Shown piece after piece: positions 35,166-42,635 of a DNA stretch of 42,635 nt (positions are counted from its first letter, which is position 1; every line of letters begins with the position of its first letter). The notes below the pieces were generated by a model that was not told the DNA's origin, did no database searches, and saw only the letters and a program-made list of their open reading frames with translations. A program made the position numbers and the translations under genes. The DNA is from Pseudomonadota bacterium (GTDB lineage Bacteria > Myxococcota_A > UBA796 > GCA-2862545): assembly GCA_947475315.1 (NCBI GenBank), contig CANJMY010000027.1, forward strand, positions 1 to 42,635, in the 5' to 3' direction.

Positions 35166-35848
35166 CCCGGGTCCTTCGACAGCTGGTAGCCGGCGCCGCG
35201 CACCGTGCGGAGGCGCTTGGGATCGCGCGCGTCGTCCCCCAGCTTGGCGCGCAGGTGCGACACGTGCACGTCGAGGGTTCGGTCGCCGACGACCGTGTCG
35301 CCGCGACCGGCCAGGTTCCACAGGTCGTCGCGCGACACCACACGACCGGCGCGCTGGGCCAACGCCAGCAGCAGGTCGAACTCCAGGCCCGTCAGCGCCA
35401 GCACGCGCTCCCCGATGCGCGCGCTGCGGGCGCTCGGGTCGATCTCCAGATCCCCGACCACCAGGCGCTCGTCGGGCGCACGGGGGGCCACGCGGCGCAG
35501 CACGGCGCGGATGCGGGCGAGCAGCTCGCGCGGGCTGGCGGGCTTGGCCAGGTAGTCGTCCGCGCCCAGCTCCAGGCCCACGACGCGGTCGGTCTCGTCG
35601 CCGCGCGCGGTGAGCATGACCACGGGCAGCGCGCTCTTGGCGCGCAGGCGCCGCAGCACCTCCAGGCCGTCCAGCCCCGGCATCATGATGTCGAGCAGCA
35701 CCACGTCGATGCCGCCGGCGTCGACGAGCGCCAGCCCGCGCGCGCCGTCGGTGGCGTGCGCGAGCGTGACCTCGTGCGGCGCCAGGTAGGCGCGCAGCAG
35801 GTTCGCCAGGCGGACGTCGTCGTCGATGAGGAGGGCGCGCAGGGTCAT
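35162..35848 (-). CDS. OmpR/CpxR-family response regulator
   Basis: 228 residues. The receiver domain has acidic pocket LLIDDD, phosphoacceptor Asp53 in VVLLDIMMPGLDG and Lys102 in YLAKPASPREL. The C-terminal winged helix-turn-helix (about 130-225) contains LTGLEFDLLLALAQRAGRVV, LDVHVSHLRAKLGDD and RTVRGAGYQLSKDPG. The ATG at 35848 is chosen to match the family start; the upstream frame is low-complexity. It is flanked by a CpxP-like gene and a kinase, as in the envelope-stress module cpxP-cpxR-cpxA. It probably binds the GAAG direct repeats upstream of the operon. Confidence 0.95.
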   Translation of the reverse strand: MTLRALLIDDDVRLANLLRAYLAPHEVTLAHATDGARGLALVDAGGIDVVLLDIMMPGLDGLEVLRRLRAKSALPVVMLTARGDETDRVVGLELGADDYLAKPASPRELLARIRAVLRRVAPRAPDERLVVGDLEIDPSARSARIGERVLALTGLEFDLLLALAQRAGRVVSRDDLWNLAGRGDTVVGDRTLDVHVSHLRAKLGDDARDPKRLRTVRGAGYQLSKDPG

Positions 35849-35897
35849 GGTTGGGTCCCTAGCCACCGACGACCCCGCGCGTCCAGCCCGGCCATGG

Positions 35898-36404
35898 CTA
35901 GGCGGGCTCGCCGTGGAGGCCCTGACCGCGCGACACCCAGTCCGCGAGCATGGCGCGCTGACCCGGGTCGAGCTGCGCGTGCAGGCGGCGCACCGCCTCG
36001 ACGATGCTGTCACGCGTGGCGTGCAGCGTGGCCTCCTGGCTGGCGAGGAGCGCGTCCAGGCGGCCGTTGTCGAGCGCCTCACCGCGGATCAGATCGGCCA
36101 GCTCGCCCCGACGCGACTTCATCTCCGTGCGCGCGGCGTCCATGGCGGCGCGCACCTGGTCCATCGACGCGTCCAGCGTCTCCGCCTGCTCAGCGCGCAG
36201 GCCGAGGCGCCGCGAGATCATGTGCCGCATGAACCGCGCGCGGCCCATCCGGTAGCCGCCGTAGCGCCCGTGGCCGCAGCCGCCGCGGTGGTGACCGCAG
36301 CCACCGCCGCCATGGCGCATCCAACGACGCCGACGGACGATCTTCGCCACGACGATGAACCCAAACACCACTGCCGCTGCCACTCCGACTTCGAGACCGG
36401 TCAT
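35898..36404 (-). CDS. CpxP/Spy-like periplasmic protein with Gly-His-rich metal-binding segment
   Basis: 168 residues from the ATG at 36404, preceded by a near-perfect AAGGAGGT. One N-terminal membrane helix (about 4-24) keeps it anchored rather than released. It is followed by a Gly/His/Cys-rich stretch (HGGGGCGHHRGGCGHGRYGG, about 31-50) and then four helices like the cradle of Spy/CpxP proteins; LDPGQ near the end stands for the family LTxxQ motif. CpxP-type proteins inhibit their kinase or buffer misfolded proteins; Spy-type proteins also respond to metals such as copper and zinc. The His/Cys-rich insert is unusual and suggests direct metal binding. It is the first gene of the operon. 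Confidence 0.83.
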   Translation of the reverse strand: MTGLEVGVAAAVVFGFIVVAKIVRRRRWMRHGGGGCGHHRGGCGHGRYGGYRMGRARFMRHMISRRLGLRAEQAETLDASMDQVRAAMDAARTEMKSRRGELADLIRGEALDNGRLDALLASQEATLHATRDSIVEAVRRLHAQLDPGQRAMLADWVSRGQGLHGEPA

Positions 36405-36444
36405 GATGACCTCCTTGTGTGGAGAGAGCATCACCCCCGCATGC

Positions 36445-36481
36445 GAAGGCACTGTGAAGCGGCGTGTGAAGAAGTCTGAAG
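36445..36481 (-). promoter_or_regulatory. Phased direct repeats, candidate response-regulator binding site
   Basis: GAAG occurs on the + strand at 36445, 36456, 36468 and 36478, steps of 11, 12 and 10 bases, close to one helical turn (a further copy is at 36471). Two copies are extended to GTGAAG. OmpR-family regulators bind tandem half-sites at such spacing. The array sits 40-77 nt upstream of the CpxP-like ATG, as expected for autoregulation. Confidence 0.5.
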
Positions 36482-36503
36482 TCTGCGACGGTGTTCGTCG
36501 AGA

Positions 36504-37346
36504 TCAGCCGCCGTTGTCCGAGCAGCCCCACACCAGCAGGCCGACCTCCCAGTCCCAGTCCGAGAGCGACGCCACGCCAGACCGACGCACGGTCCACGTG
36601 GCGCCCGCCGCGAGCGCGAGCAGGTCTTCCTCTGGCAGCATCACCTGCGCGTCAAACAGCAGGTCATCGTCGTTGGCCGTCAGCGTCGCCGCCACGATCC
36701 CGGTGATCGGCTTGTCTGCGGCGAACGACCACAGCTTGGCGTTCTGCGTGGCGCCCAGCTCCGTGGCCGCGTTGGTGAGGGCCGTGACGAGGGAGTCGTA
36801 CTCTGCGGGGTTGTCCGACTCGAGGCAGTCGACGGTGATGAGCATCGAGCCTGACGCAGCGCGCGGCGTCAGGACGTCGCCCCAGAGGATCCCGTCGGTG
36901 AGCGGCAGCGACACGGAGTCGCCCTCGTTGAGTGGCTTGGTCGGCGTGGTGATGCGGATCTCCGAGCCCGCCGACGACTCGACCTGGGTGACGCAGTAGA
37001 TCACGTCGCCCGTGATGTCGTCCTGCGCGGCGCGCACCGAGATGTCGCGCAGCGCGATCAACAGCTTGGGGTCACCACACGCTGGGCCCTGGTCGGTGGC
37101 GGTCACGTTCGCCGGGGCATCCAGGTAGGTCGGCGCCGCAGGCACCGCGCCGAAATCCGTACAGGTCGGCACGACGTCGCAGGTGGCGACGTCGGTGTCC
37201 GCGGCGACGTCGGTGTCTCCGTCCGTGTCGGACCCGACGGTGTCCGTGTCCGTCGTGGCGTCGGTGTCGGTCCCGGGCTTGTCCGACGAGGACGTGCAGG
37301 CGGCGAGGGCGAGCAGGAGCAGCCACCGGGGGGAGCGAACAAGCAT
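36504..37346 (-). CDS. Lipoprotein with Asp-Thr repeat linker
   Basis: 280 residues from the ATG at 37346 (GGAG upstream). A signal peptide ends in a perfect lipobox LAAC (LVRSPRWLLLLALAACTSSS). The tether contains repeating Asp-Thr-Asp units (about residues 25-55), a linker style common in deltaproteobacterial surface lipoproteins. The mature domain (about 60-280) is beta-rich with Cys residues at CDVVPTC, CGDPK, YCVTQ, DCLES and the C-terminal WGCSDNGG, possibly disulfide bonded. No catalytic motif is recognised. It starts 10 nt downstream of the large membrane-protein gene and is probably cotranscribed with it. Function unknown. Confidence 0.78.
   Translation of the reverse strand: MLVRSPRWLLLLALAACTSSSDKPGTDTDATTDTDTVGSDTDGDTDVAADTDVATCDVVPTCTDFGAVPAAPTYLDAPANVTATDQGPACGDPKLLIALRDISVRAAQDDITGDVIYCVTQVESSAGSEIRITTPTKPLNEGDSVSLPLTDGILWGDVLTPRAASGSMLITVDCLESDNPAEYDSLVTALTNAATELGATQNAKLWSFAADKPITGIVAATLTANDDDLLFDAQVMLPEEDLLALAAGATWTVRRSGVASLSDWDWEVGLLVWGCSDNGG
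37185..37275 (-). repeat. Coding simple repeat (Asp-Thr tether of the lipoprotein)
   Basis: Imperfect copies of a GTCGGTGTC-like unit encode the Thr-Asp-Thr-Asp tether. It lies in frame within a supported gene and is likely length-variable by slippage. Confidence 0.6.
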
Positions 37347-37356
37347 GAGGTCTCCG

Positions 37357-40300
37357 TCACTCGCCCTGGGGATCAACGACCGTGCCGGTCGGCGCGGCCA
37401 CCGCGCGCGTCGGCCCGCGGAAGAAGCCGCCCTCGCCCATACACGCCCACGCCCACCGAGCCCAGCCCACCAGCCGCGACGCCAACCACAGCGCCCAGGC
37501 CAGCATGGTCAGGCGCCACGCCAGGATGGGCACCGACACCACCGTGGGCAGCGGCATGCTGCCGTCGATGCGGTCCTCGAACCAGCGCAGGCCGTCGTAG
37601 GTGGACGATCCGTTGCCCATCACCTGGAAGTCCGGCTCGAACAGCAGGCCCGCGTGGACCGCGAAGTACATCGTGCCGACCGACAGCAGGACCATGCCCA
37701 GCAGGGTGAGTTGCACCAGGTCGAACACGAACCAGTGCGTCGCCTGCGCGCGCTGGCGCAGCCCAAGCGCCAGGAAGGTGATCGCGACGAACGCGACCAT
37801 CACCATCGGCAGCTGCGTCAGGCCCAGGCCGAGCAGGAACCACTGCAACGTGGACAGCGGCGTGAACGGGATGCGCGACAAGAGCGGCGCGCACAGCAGC
37901 ACCAGGAAGAGGAACGCCCAGTAGTGCGGCACGGGGCCCCAGGTGGGGCCGATCAGCGCCAGGATCCAGCGCCCCTGCGGGTAGGTGACCACCACGTTCG
38001 CGTTGACCGCGGGCGCGCCCAGATCGACGCCGGGCACGGTGTCGAAGATGCGCTGCTCGTGGGTCTGCTGCCACGACACGTGGATGGCCTGCGCGCCGGG
38101 CTGCAGCGGGATCGGCAGCTCGCCGTCGTCGCGCAGCTGGATCGGGCGCGCGGCGCCGTCGATCGTCACCGACTGGAGCTTGGCGCCCGCGGGCAGGTGC
38201 AGCGGCAGCTTGCCGCCCTGCGAGGTGCGCACGGTCAGGTCCAGGCTGCCCTCGCCGATGCGACGGCCCGACGTCCAGCTGAGCGTCGCAGACTCCACCG
38301 TCATGGTCTGGCCTGCGATCGCCTGCGGGCGCACCACCGACACCTTCACAGACTCGCCGGGCCACACGCGCCACTCGGGCGCCCAGCGGCCGTCGGCCTC
38401 GTGCTGGAGCGGCGCTGGGCCCTCCTCGGCGCAGTGGTAGATCGGGCTGCACGACACCACCCACGACTCGGTCCACGGCACGCCGGTCGGCGCGGTCAGC
38501 GTGATCACCTCGCGCACGTCGAGCGTGGAGTCGATGGTGGCCTGCGCCTCGTCGCGGTCGAGCGTGACGAGCACCACGCCGTCCTTGGGCTCGTAGCCGT
38601 CGGAGTTCACCGACTCGCCGTCGAGCAGCGGCAGGCGCAGCGCGAGCGGCTCGGTCGCGGGGCCCACGCGGGTCACGGTCGTGCGCACGCGCCACGGCAT
38701 GCCCAGGTCCAGGAAGCGGCGGACCTCGACCCACGGCGCCAGGTTGGAGCCGCTGGTGGGCGTGTCGGCGCGGAGTTGATCGCGGACGAGCTGTACGGTG
38801 GACTCCGGCGTGCCGTCGGCGCGCACGCCCTGCACGGTCCAGCCGGTGCTGGAGAAGCGGACGTGGCGCGGCGGCAGGCCCAACTGCAGCGCCAGCGCGT
38901 CGGTCGCGGGGAGCGGGCCCTCGACGTGGATGTGGTGGACGCCGGGGCTGACCCGCACGTGCAGGAAGCCGTCCGCCTGGCGCGCGAGCGCGGTCGTGTC
39001 CTTGCCGTCGAGCGTGACGCGCTTGGGCACCCACGTCGCGGTGGGGCCGGGCACGGGCCAGGACGACAGGTCGTTCGCGCTGACCTCGGCGTCGATGGTC
39101 AGCGTGTCGGCGTCGACCGACAGGCTCGCGGACGGCACCGACACGCAGTGCGGGCGGCAGGCGGGCGCGGCGGTCAGGCGCTGCTCCAGCTCATCGAGCA
39201 GCGTCTTGTCGGGCGCGGCGTGCGCGAGCGTGGGCAGCAGGAACAGCGCGAGCAGGGGTGCCGCGCGGCCGATCGCGTCCCAGCGGATGCGGTGCACGTT
39301 CGTCAGCTTGAGCGCGAGCGCGCCGAGCAGGAGGGTGCGCAGGATGGCGAGCAGCAGGTTTCCGCGCGGGCCGACCAAGATCAGGCGGATGCTGTGCTCG
39401 GCGTTGACCGGGCCCGTCCAGGCCAGGCGGTACGTAGTCCAGCCCCAGGTGGGCACGCCGGGGCCGGTCTGCACGGTCATGGCGTTGTCGTACTGGCTGG
39501 AGAGGTACCGTCCGCCGTCCTTGCCGAGCGAGCCGCCCATCAGACCTTCGACGGCCTTGTCCTCCGCCCGGTTCCCGCGCGCGGCGTAATCGGACTCCGA
39601 CATGGCTGCGTCGGTGGGCGCGGGCGAGGCGATCGGCACCATCACCTCCATGGAGGCCTCGCGGCCGAACATGCCCTGGTCCGCGCCCGCCCACGGCTGC
39701 GACAGCGAGGGGAACAAGCCGTCGCGGATCTGCAGCAGGCTGAACGACGCCAGCGCGACCAGCAGCGTCACCGCCGAGGCCCCGCGCGCCACCTGCAGCA
39801 CCTTCTGCACGCGGCCCTCGGGCACCGCGCGGATCAGGGCGACCAGCACCAGCAGCGTCACCCACAGCCACATCGGCGCGCCGTCCTCATGCCTGGCGAG
39901 CCCCACGCCGAACAGCGCCAGCACGCCCCACGGCGCGCCGACCAGCTTGGCCACGCTCATGCCGACCACCAGCACGAAGAACAGGTCGAACAGGCTCCAG
40001 GGGGCGACCGGACCGCCCACGTCGTCCACGCCGAACGCGCCGAGCAGGCGCCACCCGGGCTGCACGTGCAGCGTCGCGGACAGGCTGCCGACGTCGGTGG
40101 ACCAGCCCACCGCGGGGAGCGTGGACGTGCCACCCTCGACCCGAGACTCCGCGACCACCTGCGTGGCGCCGTCGCGCAGCTCCACGCCCGGCTTGCCGTC
40201 CCAGGTGGTGATCACCTGGTCCGTCCCGCTCGCGGCGATGTGCCCCAGCGACAGCGGCGGCGCGGCGTCCAAGCGCCAGCCGCGGTGCATGACGCCGCTG

Positions 40301-41361
40301 AAGGTGTCGCGCACGGTGTAGCCGTCACCGCCTGCGTCCAACCACAGCTCGCGCGTCAGGCTCAGCGTGTTGGGCGCAGGCTCCGGCTCGCCGCGCCGCA
40401 GCTCGTCGAAGTGCAGCGGCACGGTCGGCGTCAGGATGAAGGCGGGCAGGTTGCGCCACTCGCCGGGGAGCGTGGTGCGCGCGGGGTCGACGCCGGCGGG
40501 GCCGGTCAGGTTCACGGCGCGCACGCGATCGTCGGCCTGCACCACCCAGGTCTCCTCCAGCGGCCAGGGCGGGGCCAGGCTGGGCGCCGACAGGTCCGTC
40601 GCCGGGCCGTCGTGCAGGGCGCTCACGTCGACGGTGAACGAGCCGGGCCGGGCCTGGACGACGAGCGATCCCGACGCGTCCAGCCGGGCAGGCAGGTCGG
40701 CGCTGAGCGACACGGCGTGGGTGCCGGGCACCAGCACCGCGCCGAGCGAGATCTCGCGGGCGTGGCCCGACACACGCAGCGCCAGCCGGGTCTCCACGTG
40801 GATGGGGACGCCGTCGACCACCCGGCGCGACACGTCCAGCTCCAGGCGGTCCTCGCCGGTGACGACGGTGTTGCCCGCGCCCAGTCGCAGCGTGCCGTCC
40901 GCGCCGACCGCCGGGAAGCGGACCGCCTCGCCGCGCAAGGTCAGGTCCACGCGACCCACCTGCGCGGGCACGGCGATCGACTGCGGCAGCGTCGCCCAGG
41001 ACGTGGTCCAGGTCAGGACGTGGTGGCCGGGGGACAAGGTGACGGCGGGCCGATCGCTCAGGTCCAGCACGGGTGCTGAGCGACCATCGACCGTCAGGCC
41101 CTGCGGCCATGCGCCGACGCCGCCCGGCAGGGGCAGGTCGATCCGCCGGTCCACGTCGACCGACAGCGCGAGCTTGGCGCCGCCGTCCGACGCGTCCACC
41201 CGCAGCAGCCCAGGCCACACGCAGGCGGCCTGGCCGTCGACCACGGGGCAGCGCAACTCGGGGTGCCGATCGCGCACCCACTCCACCCAGGGGGCCAGCT
41301 CAGGCGGCGTGGCTACCGGGTCCTGCGCCATGGCGACCATCGTGAAGAACAACGCGAGCAT
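37357..41361 (-). CDS. Very large membrane protein with two related periplasmic halves
   Basis: 1334 residues, with GGGAGGGG before the ATG. An N-terminal signal peptide (to about residue 12) precedes a beta-rich periplasmic region (about 15-440) and a helix bundle (about 450-560). A short soluble stretch and one helix near 667-687 follow. A second signal-peptide-like segment, ending PTLAHA near residue 712, precedes another beta-rich region (about 713-1140) and a final helix bundle (1144-1310). The two halves share order and wording: PQGLTVDGRSAP with SPGHHVLTW in the first, PKRVTLDGKDTT with SPGVHHIHV in the second. I read this as duplication and fusion of an ancestral exported membrane protein. 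I do not recognise a family. It is upstream of the DTD lipoprotein, perhaps its partner. Confidence 0.75.
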   Translation of the reverse strand: MLALFFTMVAMAQDPVATPPELAPWVEWVRDRHPELRCPVVDGQAACVWPGLLRVDASDGGAKLALSVDVDRRIDLPLPGGVGAWPQGLTVDGRSAPVLDLSDRPAVTLSPGHHVLTWTTSWATLPQSIAVPAQVGRVDLTLRGEAVRFPAVGADGTLRLGAGNTVVTGEDRLELDVSRRVVDGVPIHVETRLALRVSGHAREISLGAVLVPGTHAVSLSADLPARLDASGSLVVQARPGSFTVDVSALHDGPATDLSAPSLAPPWPLEETWVVQADDRVRAVNLTGPAGVDPARTTLPGEWRNLPAFILTPTVPLHFDELRRGEPEPAPNTLSLTRELWLDAGGDGYTVRDTFSGVMHRGWRLDAAPPLSLGHIAASGTDQVITTWDGKPGVELRDGATQVVAESRVEGGTSTLPAVGWSTDVGSLSATLHVQPGWRLLGAFGVDDVGGPVAPWSLFDLFFVLVVGMSVAKLVGAPWGVLALFGVGLARHEDGAPMWLWVTLLVLVALIRAVPEGRVQKVLQVARGASAVTLLVALASFSLLQIRDGLFPSLSQPWAGADQGMFGREASMEVMVPIASPAPTDAAMSESDYAARGNRAEDKAVEGLMGGSLGKDGGRYLSSQYDNAMTVQTGPGVPTWGWTTYRLAWTGPVNAEHSIRLILVGPRGNLLLAILRTLLLGALALKLTNVHRIRWDAIGRAAPLLALFLLPTLAHAAPDKTLLDELEQRLTAAPACRPHCVSVPSASLSVDADTLTIDAEVSANDLSSWPVPGPTATWVPKRVTLDGKDTTALARQADGFLHVRVSPGVHHIHVEGPLPATDALALQLGLPPRHVRFSSTGWTVQGVRADGTPESTVQLVRDQLRADTPTSGSNLAPWVEVRRFLDLGMPWRVRTTVTRVGPATEPLALRLPLLDGESVNSDGYEPKDGVVLVTLDRDEAQATIDSTLDVREVITLTAPTGVPWTESWVVSCSPIYHCAEEGPAPLQHEADGRWAPEWRVWPGESVKVSVVRPQAIAGQTMTVESATLSWTSGRRIGEGSLDLTVRTSQGGKLPLHLPAGAKLQSVTIDGAARPIQLRDDGELPIPLQPGAQAIHVSWQQTHEQRIFDTVPGVDLGAPAVNANVVVTYPQGRWILALIGPTWGPVPHYWAFLFLVLLCAPLLSRIPFTPLSTLQWFLLGLGLTQLPMVMVAFVAITFLALGLRQRAQATHWFVFDLVQLTLLGMVLLSVGTMYFAVHAGLLFEPDFQVMGNGSSTYDGLRWFEDRIDGSMPLPTVVSVPILAWRLTMLAWALWLASRLVGWARWAWACMGEGGFFRGPTRAVAAPTGTVVDPQGE

Positions 41362-41457
41362 GTCCCCTCCCTGCGTGCGGAGCGTGCCACGGATGGCGCC
41401 CCGGTGGGAAGTGGACCTCGCGGATCGCGAACGGTGCCGGCTTCCTGCGCGGGAAGC

Positions 41458-41862
41458 TTAGCGGGTGGCGCGCACGCCGAACAGGAAGACAAGGAACACG
41501 AGCAGGCCAACCGCCACCACAAAGGCCGCGGCGATGAGCAACGGGTTGGCGCGCTCTTCAGGCGGTTTGGGGCGGCCCACCGCGGACGCGACCTGCTCCT
41601 CTTCCGCCTCGGGGCGGCGCCTGGTGGCGATCACCGGGGGCGGCGCGCCGGGTGAGTACCGGATGCGCGGCCCCCCCAGATTGGAAGACTTTTCGGGGGT
41701 GAACCACGACCCAGACATCTGGGCGGCGTCGAATTCGTCCATGCCGGGCGTGGTGGCGTCCTCGGCGGGCGGAGGCGCAAACAGCTTGTCCGAGCCGACG
41801 AAGTCGCCGTCAGCGGGCTTGCCCTGTGCGCGGGGTCCGGGGGGGGGATTGTGGCTTGGCAT
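41458..41862 (-). CDS. Small tail-anchored hypothetical protein
   Basis: 134 residues from the ATG at 41862, with AGGG upstream. The first 100 residues are polar, Pro-rich and probably disordered (MPSHNPPPGPRAQGKPADGD). A single C-terminal hydrophobic helix (about 110-130, LLIAAAFVVAVGLLVFLVFL) ends in a short GVRATR tail, typical of a tail-anchored membrane protein. No motif is recognised. It lies 44 nt downstream of the nuclease gene and 96 nt upstream of the large membrane protein, all on the minus strand. Confidence 0.62.
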   Translation of the reverse strand: MPSHNPPPGPRAQGKPADGDFVGSDKLFAPPPAEDATTPGMDEFDAAQMSGSWFTPEKSSNLGGPRIRYSPGAPPPVIATRRRPEAEEEQVASAVGRPKPPEERANPLLIAAAFVVAVGLLVFLVFLFGVRATR

Positions 41863-41906
41863 GGTCCCTGTGGTCGGTCGAAGGCGCAGTCTAGCGCGCC
41901 CAGCGT

Positions 41907-42545
41907 CTATCGGCTGGATTCGGCCTGACTGTCGCACGATCCCCATAGCCCTGACTGTTCGGTACGGGCCTGACGCTCCGCTTGCGCGAGCGGGCCGTCG
42001 TAGCGGGTGGGGAGCGCCCAGTCGGGGTCGTAGCGGCGCGCCAGGCCGCTCACCAAAAAGGCCGCCGACAGCAGCACGGGCGCGTCCGGCGGGTCGTCGA
42101 GCACGGCCTGGGCGTCAAGGCGGATCTCCGGGCCCAGGCGATCGTCCAGGTCGTCGGCGTCCAGCCAGGGCCAGGCGAGCGTGCGCCCGTAGGTGTCGAC
42201 GCAGACCTGGTCGAAGCTGAGCGTGACCGTCAGGCCCTGAAGCGACGCGAGCGCTGTGGCGGCCGCGTCGGAGCCACACTCGGCGGGGTTGCCGTCGTGG
42301 GCGATCTCTGGCGCGTTGATACCCAGCACCCGGACGCGTTCGCCGGTCCCGCACGCCTCCAGGTCCACGGTGTCGCCGTCGATCGCGCAGGCCAAGCGCG
42401 CGCGGCGGGAGGGCGCGCAGGTGTCGAGCACCGTCCCGTCCGACGACAGGATGGGAGCGTGGGCCGCCAGGGCGTCCGGATCGGGGACCGAACACGCAGT
42501 GTCCATCGTGCAGGTCCAGGCGAAGCAAAGGGGGATGAGACGCAC
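41907..42545 (-). CDS. Secreted thermonuclease-like (SNase-fold) nuclease
   Basis: 212 residues from a GTG with GGAGCG about seven bases upstream. The first about 20 residues are weakly hydrophobic and Cys-containing (MRLIPLCFAWTCTMDTACS), possibly a lipoprotein signal with DTAC as a poor lipobox. The SNase domain follows: DGDTVDL, then VRVLGINAPE with Arg72 and Glu80, and DTYGRTLAW with Arg121. These match the catalytic Arg35, Glu43 and Arg87 of staphylococcal nuclease. The C-terminal AQAERQARTEQSGLWGSC is also typical. Five or more Cys in the mature protein suggest disulfides and extracytoplasmic location. It probably hydrolyses DNA and RNA with calcium. Confidence 0.85.
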   Translation of the reverse strand: MRLIPLCFAWTCTMDTACSVPDPDALAAHAPILSSDGTVLDTCAPSRRARLACAIDGDTVDLEACGTGERVRVLGINAPEIAHDGNPAECGSDAAATALASLQGLTVTLSFDQVCVDTYGRTLAWPWLDADDLDDRLGPEIRLDAQAVLDDPPDAPVLLSAAFLVSGLARRYDPDWALPTRYDGPLAQAERQARTEQSGLWGSCDSQAESSR

Positions 42546-42635
42546 GCTTCGCGCTCCGAACGACGCCGCTGGCGGCCCCGCACGGGGAGTATCGCGTCGT
42601 GGGCGGGTGGGGGCGAGGGTGGGGTTGGACCAGGG

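Noticed and set aside
37185-37275. A tandem repeat that might be a CRISPR or regulatory array
   Set aside because: The unit is short, imperfect and in frame inside a lipoprotein tether.
37183-41079. A 1298-codon plus-strand open frame opposite the large membrane protein
   Set aside because: Same composition artefact; the minus-strand reading has signal peptides, membrane helices and a ribosome site.

Overview
The window is very GC-rich, densely coded chromosomal DNA from a Gram-negative bacterium. The best guess is a Myxococcota / former Deltaproteobacteria lineage. This rests on a CarD regulator, several short lipoproteins (one with an Asp-Thr-Asp linker), a 180-kDa-class NAD glutamate dehydrogenase, ThyX in place of ThyA, and an outer-membrane barrel protein. 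It is an inference from gene content, not a phylogenetic placement. I see no rRNA, tRNA, CRISPR array or insertion sequence. Most genes are packed into operons with 1-4 nt start/stop overlaps, and several convergent pairs meet with no intergenic space.

Layout: 1-5315 (+) carries a truncated MoxR ATPase, a DUF58 protein and a secreted protein with Ig-like repeats and a C-terminal barrel. 5425-7505 (-) is carD-cysS. 7712-8524 (+) is a cyclophilin lipoprotein. 8518-10445 (-) is a TrmA/RlmD-type RNA methyltransferase coupled to pyroglutamyl peptidase. 10564-12598 holds three hypothetical genes and a stand-alone rpsN. 12845-15669 (-) is a small beta-rich protein, thyX and an M32 carboxypeptidase. 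15793-17321 (+) is an orphan gp5/VgrG-like spike followed by an XRE-HTH protein whose C-terminal half resembles the ClpX adaptor SspB. 18098-20794 has an inactive-looking M16 lipoprotein converging on a TldE/PmbA-like protein.

20961-24353 (-) is the most distinctive region. It is a four-gene, translationally coupled operon: a cyclic-nucleotide-binding domain fused to a haem-oxygenase-like diiron oxidase, a class I methyltransferase, a TauD-like Fe/2-oxoglutarate dioxygenase and a cupin. It reads as a compact oxidative small-molecule pathway whose first enzyme may be gated by a nucleotide second messenger. I do not recognise it as a described pathway, and the product is unknown.

24605-26149 (-) are two exported hypothetical proteins. 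26290-32601 (+) is an operon of glutamate dehydrogenase, histidine phosphatase, hotdog thioesterase and Maf. 32598-36404 (-) is a Cpx-like envelope-stress operon (CpxP/Spy-like protein, OmpR-family regulator, histidine kinase, TPR membrane protein). It is preceded by a helically phased GAAG repeat array that may be the regulator's own binding site. 36504-42545 (-) holds a lipoprotein, a 1334-residue membrane protein that looks like a fused duplication, a tail-anchored protein and a secreted nuclease.
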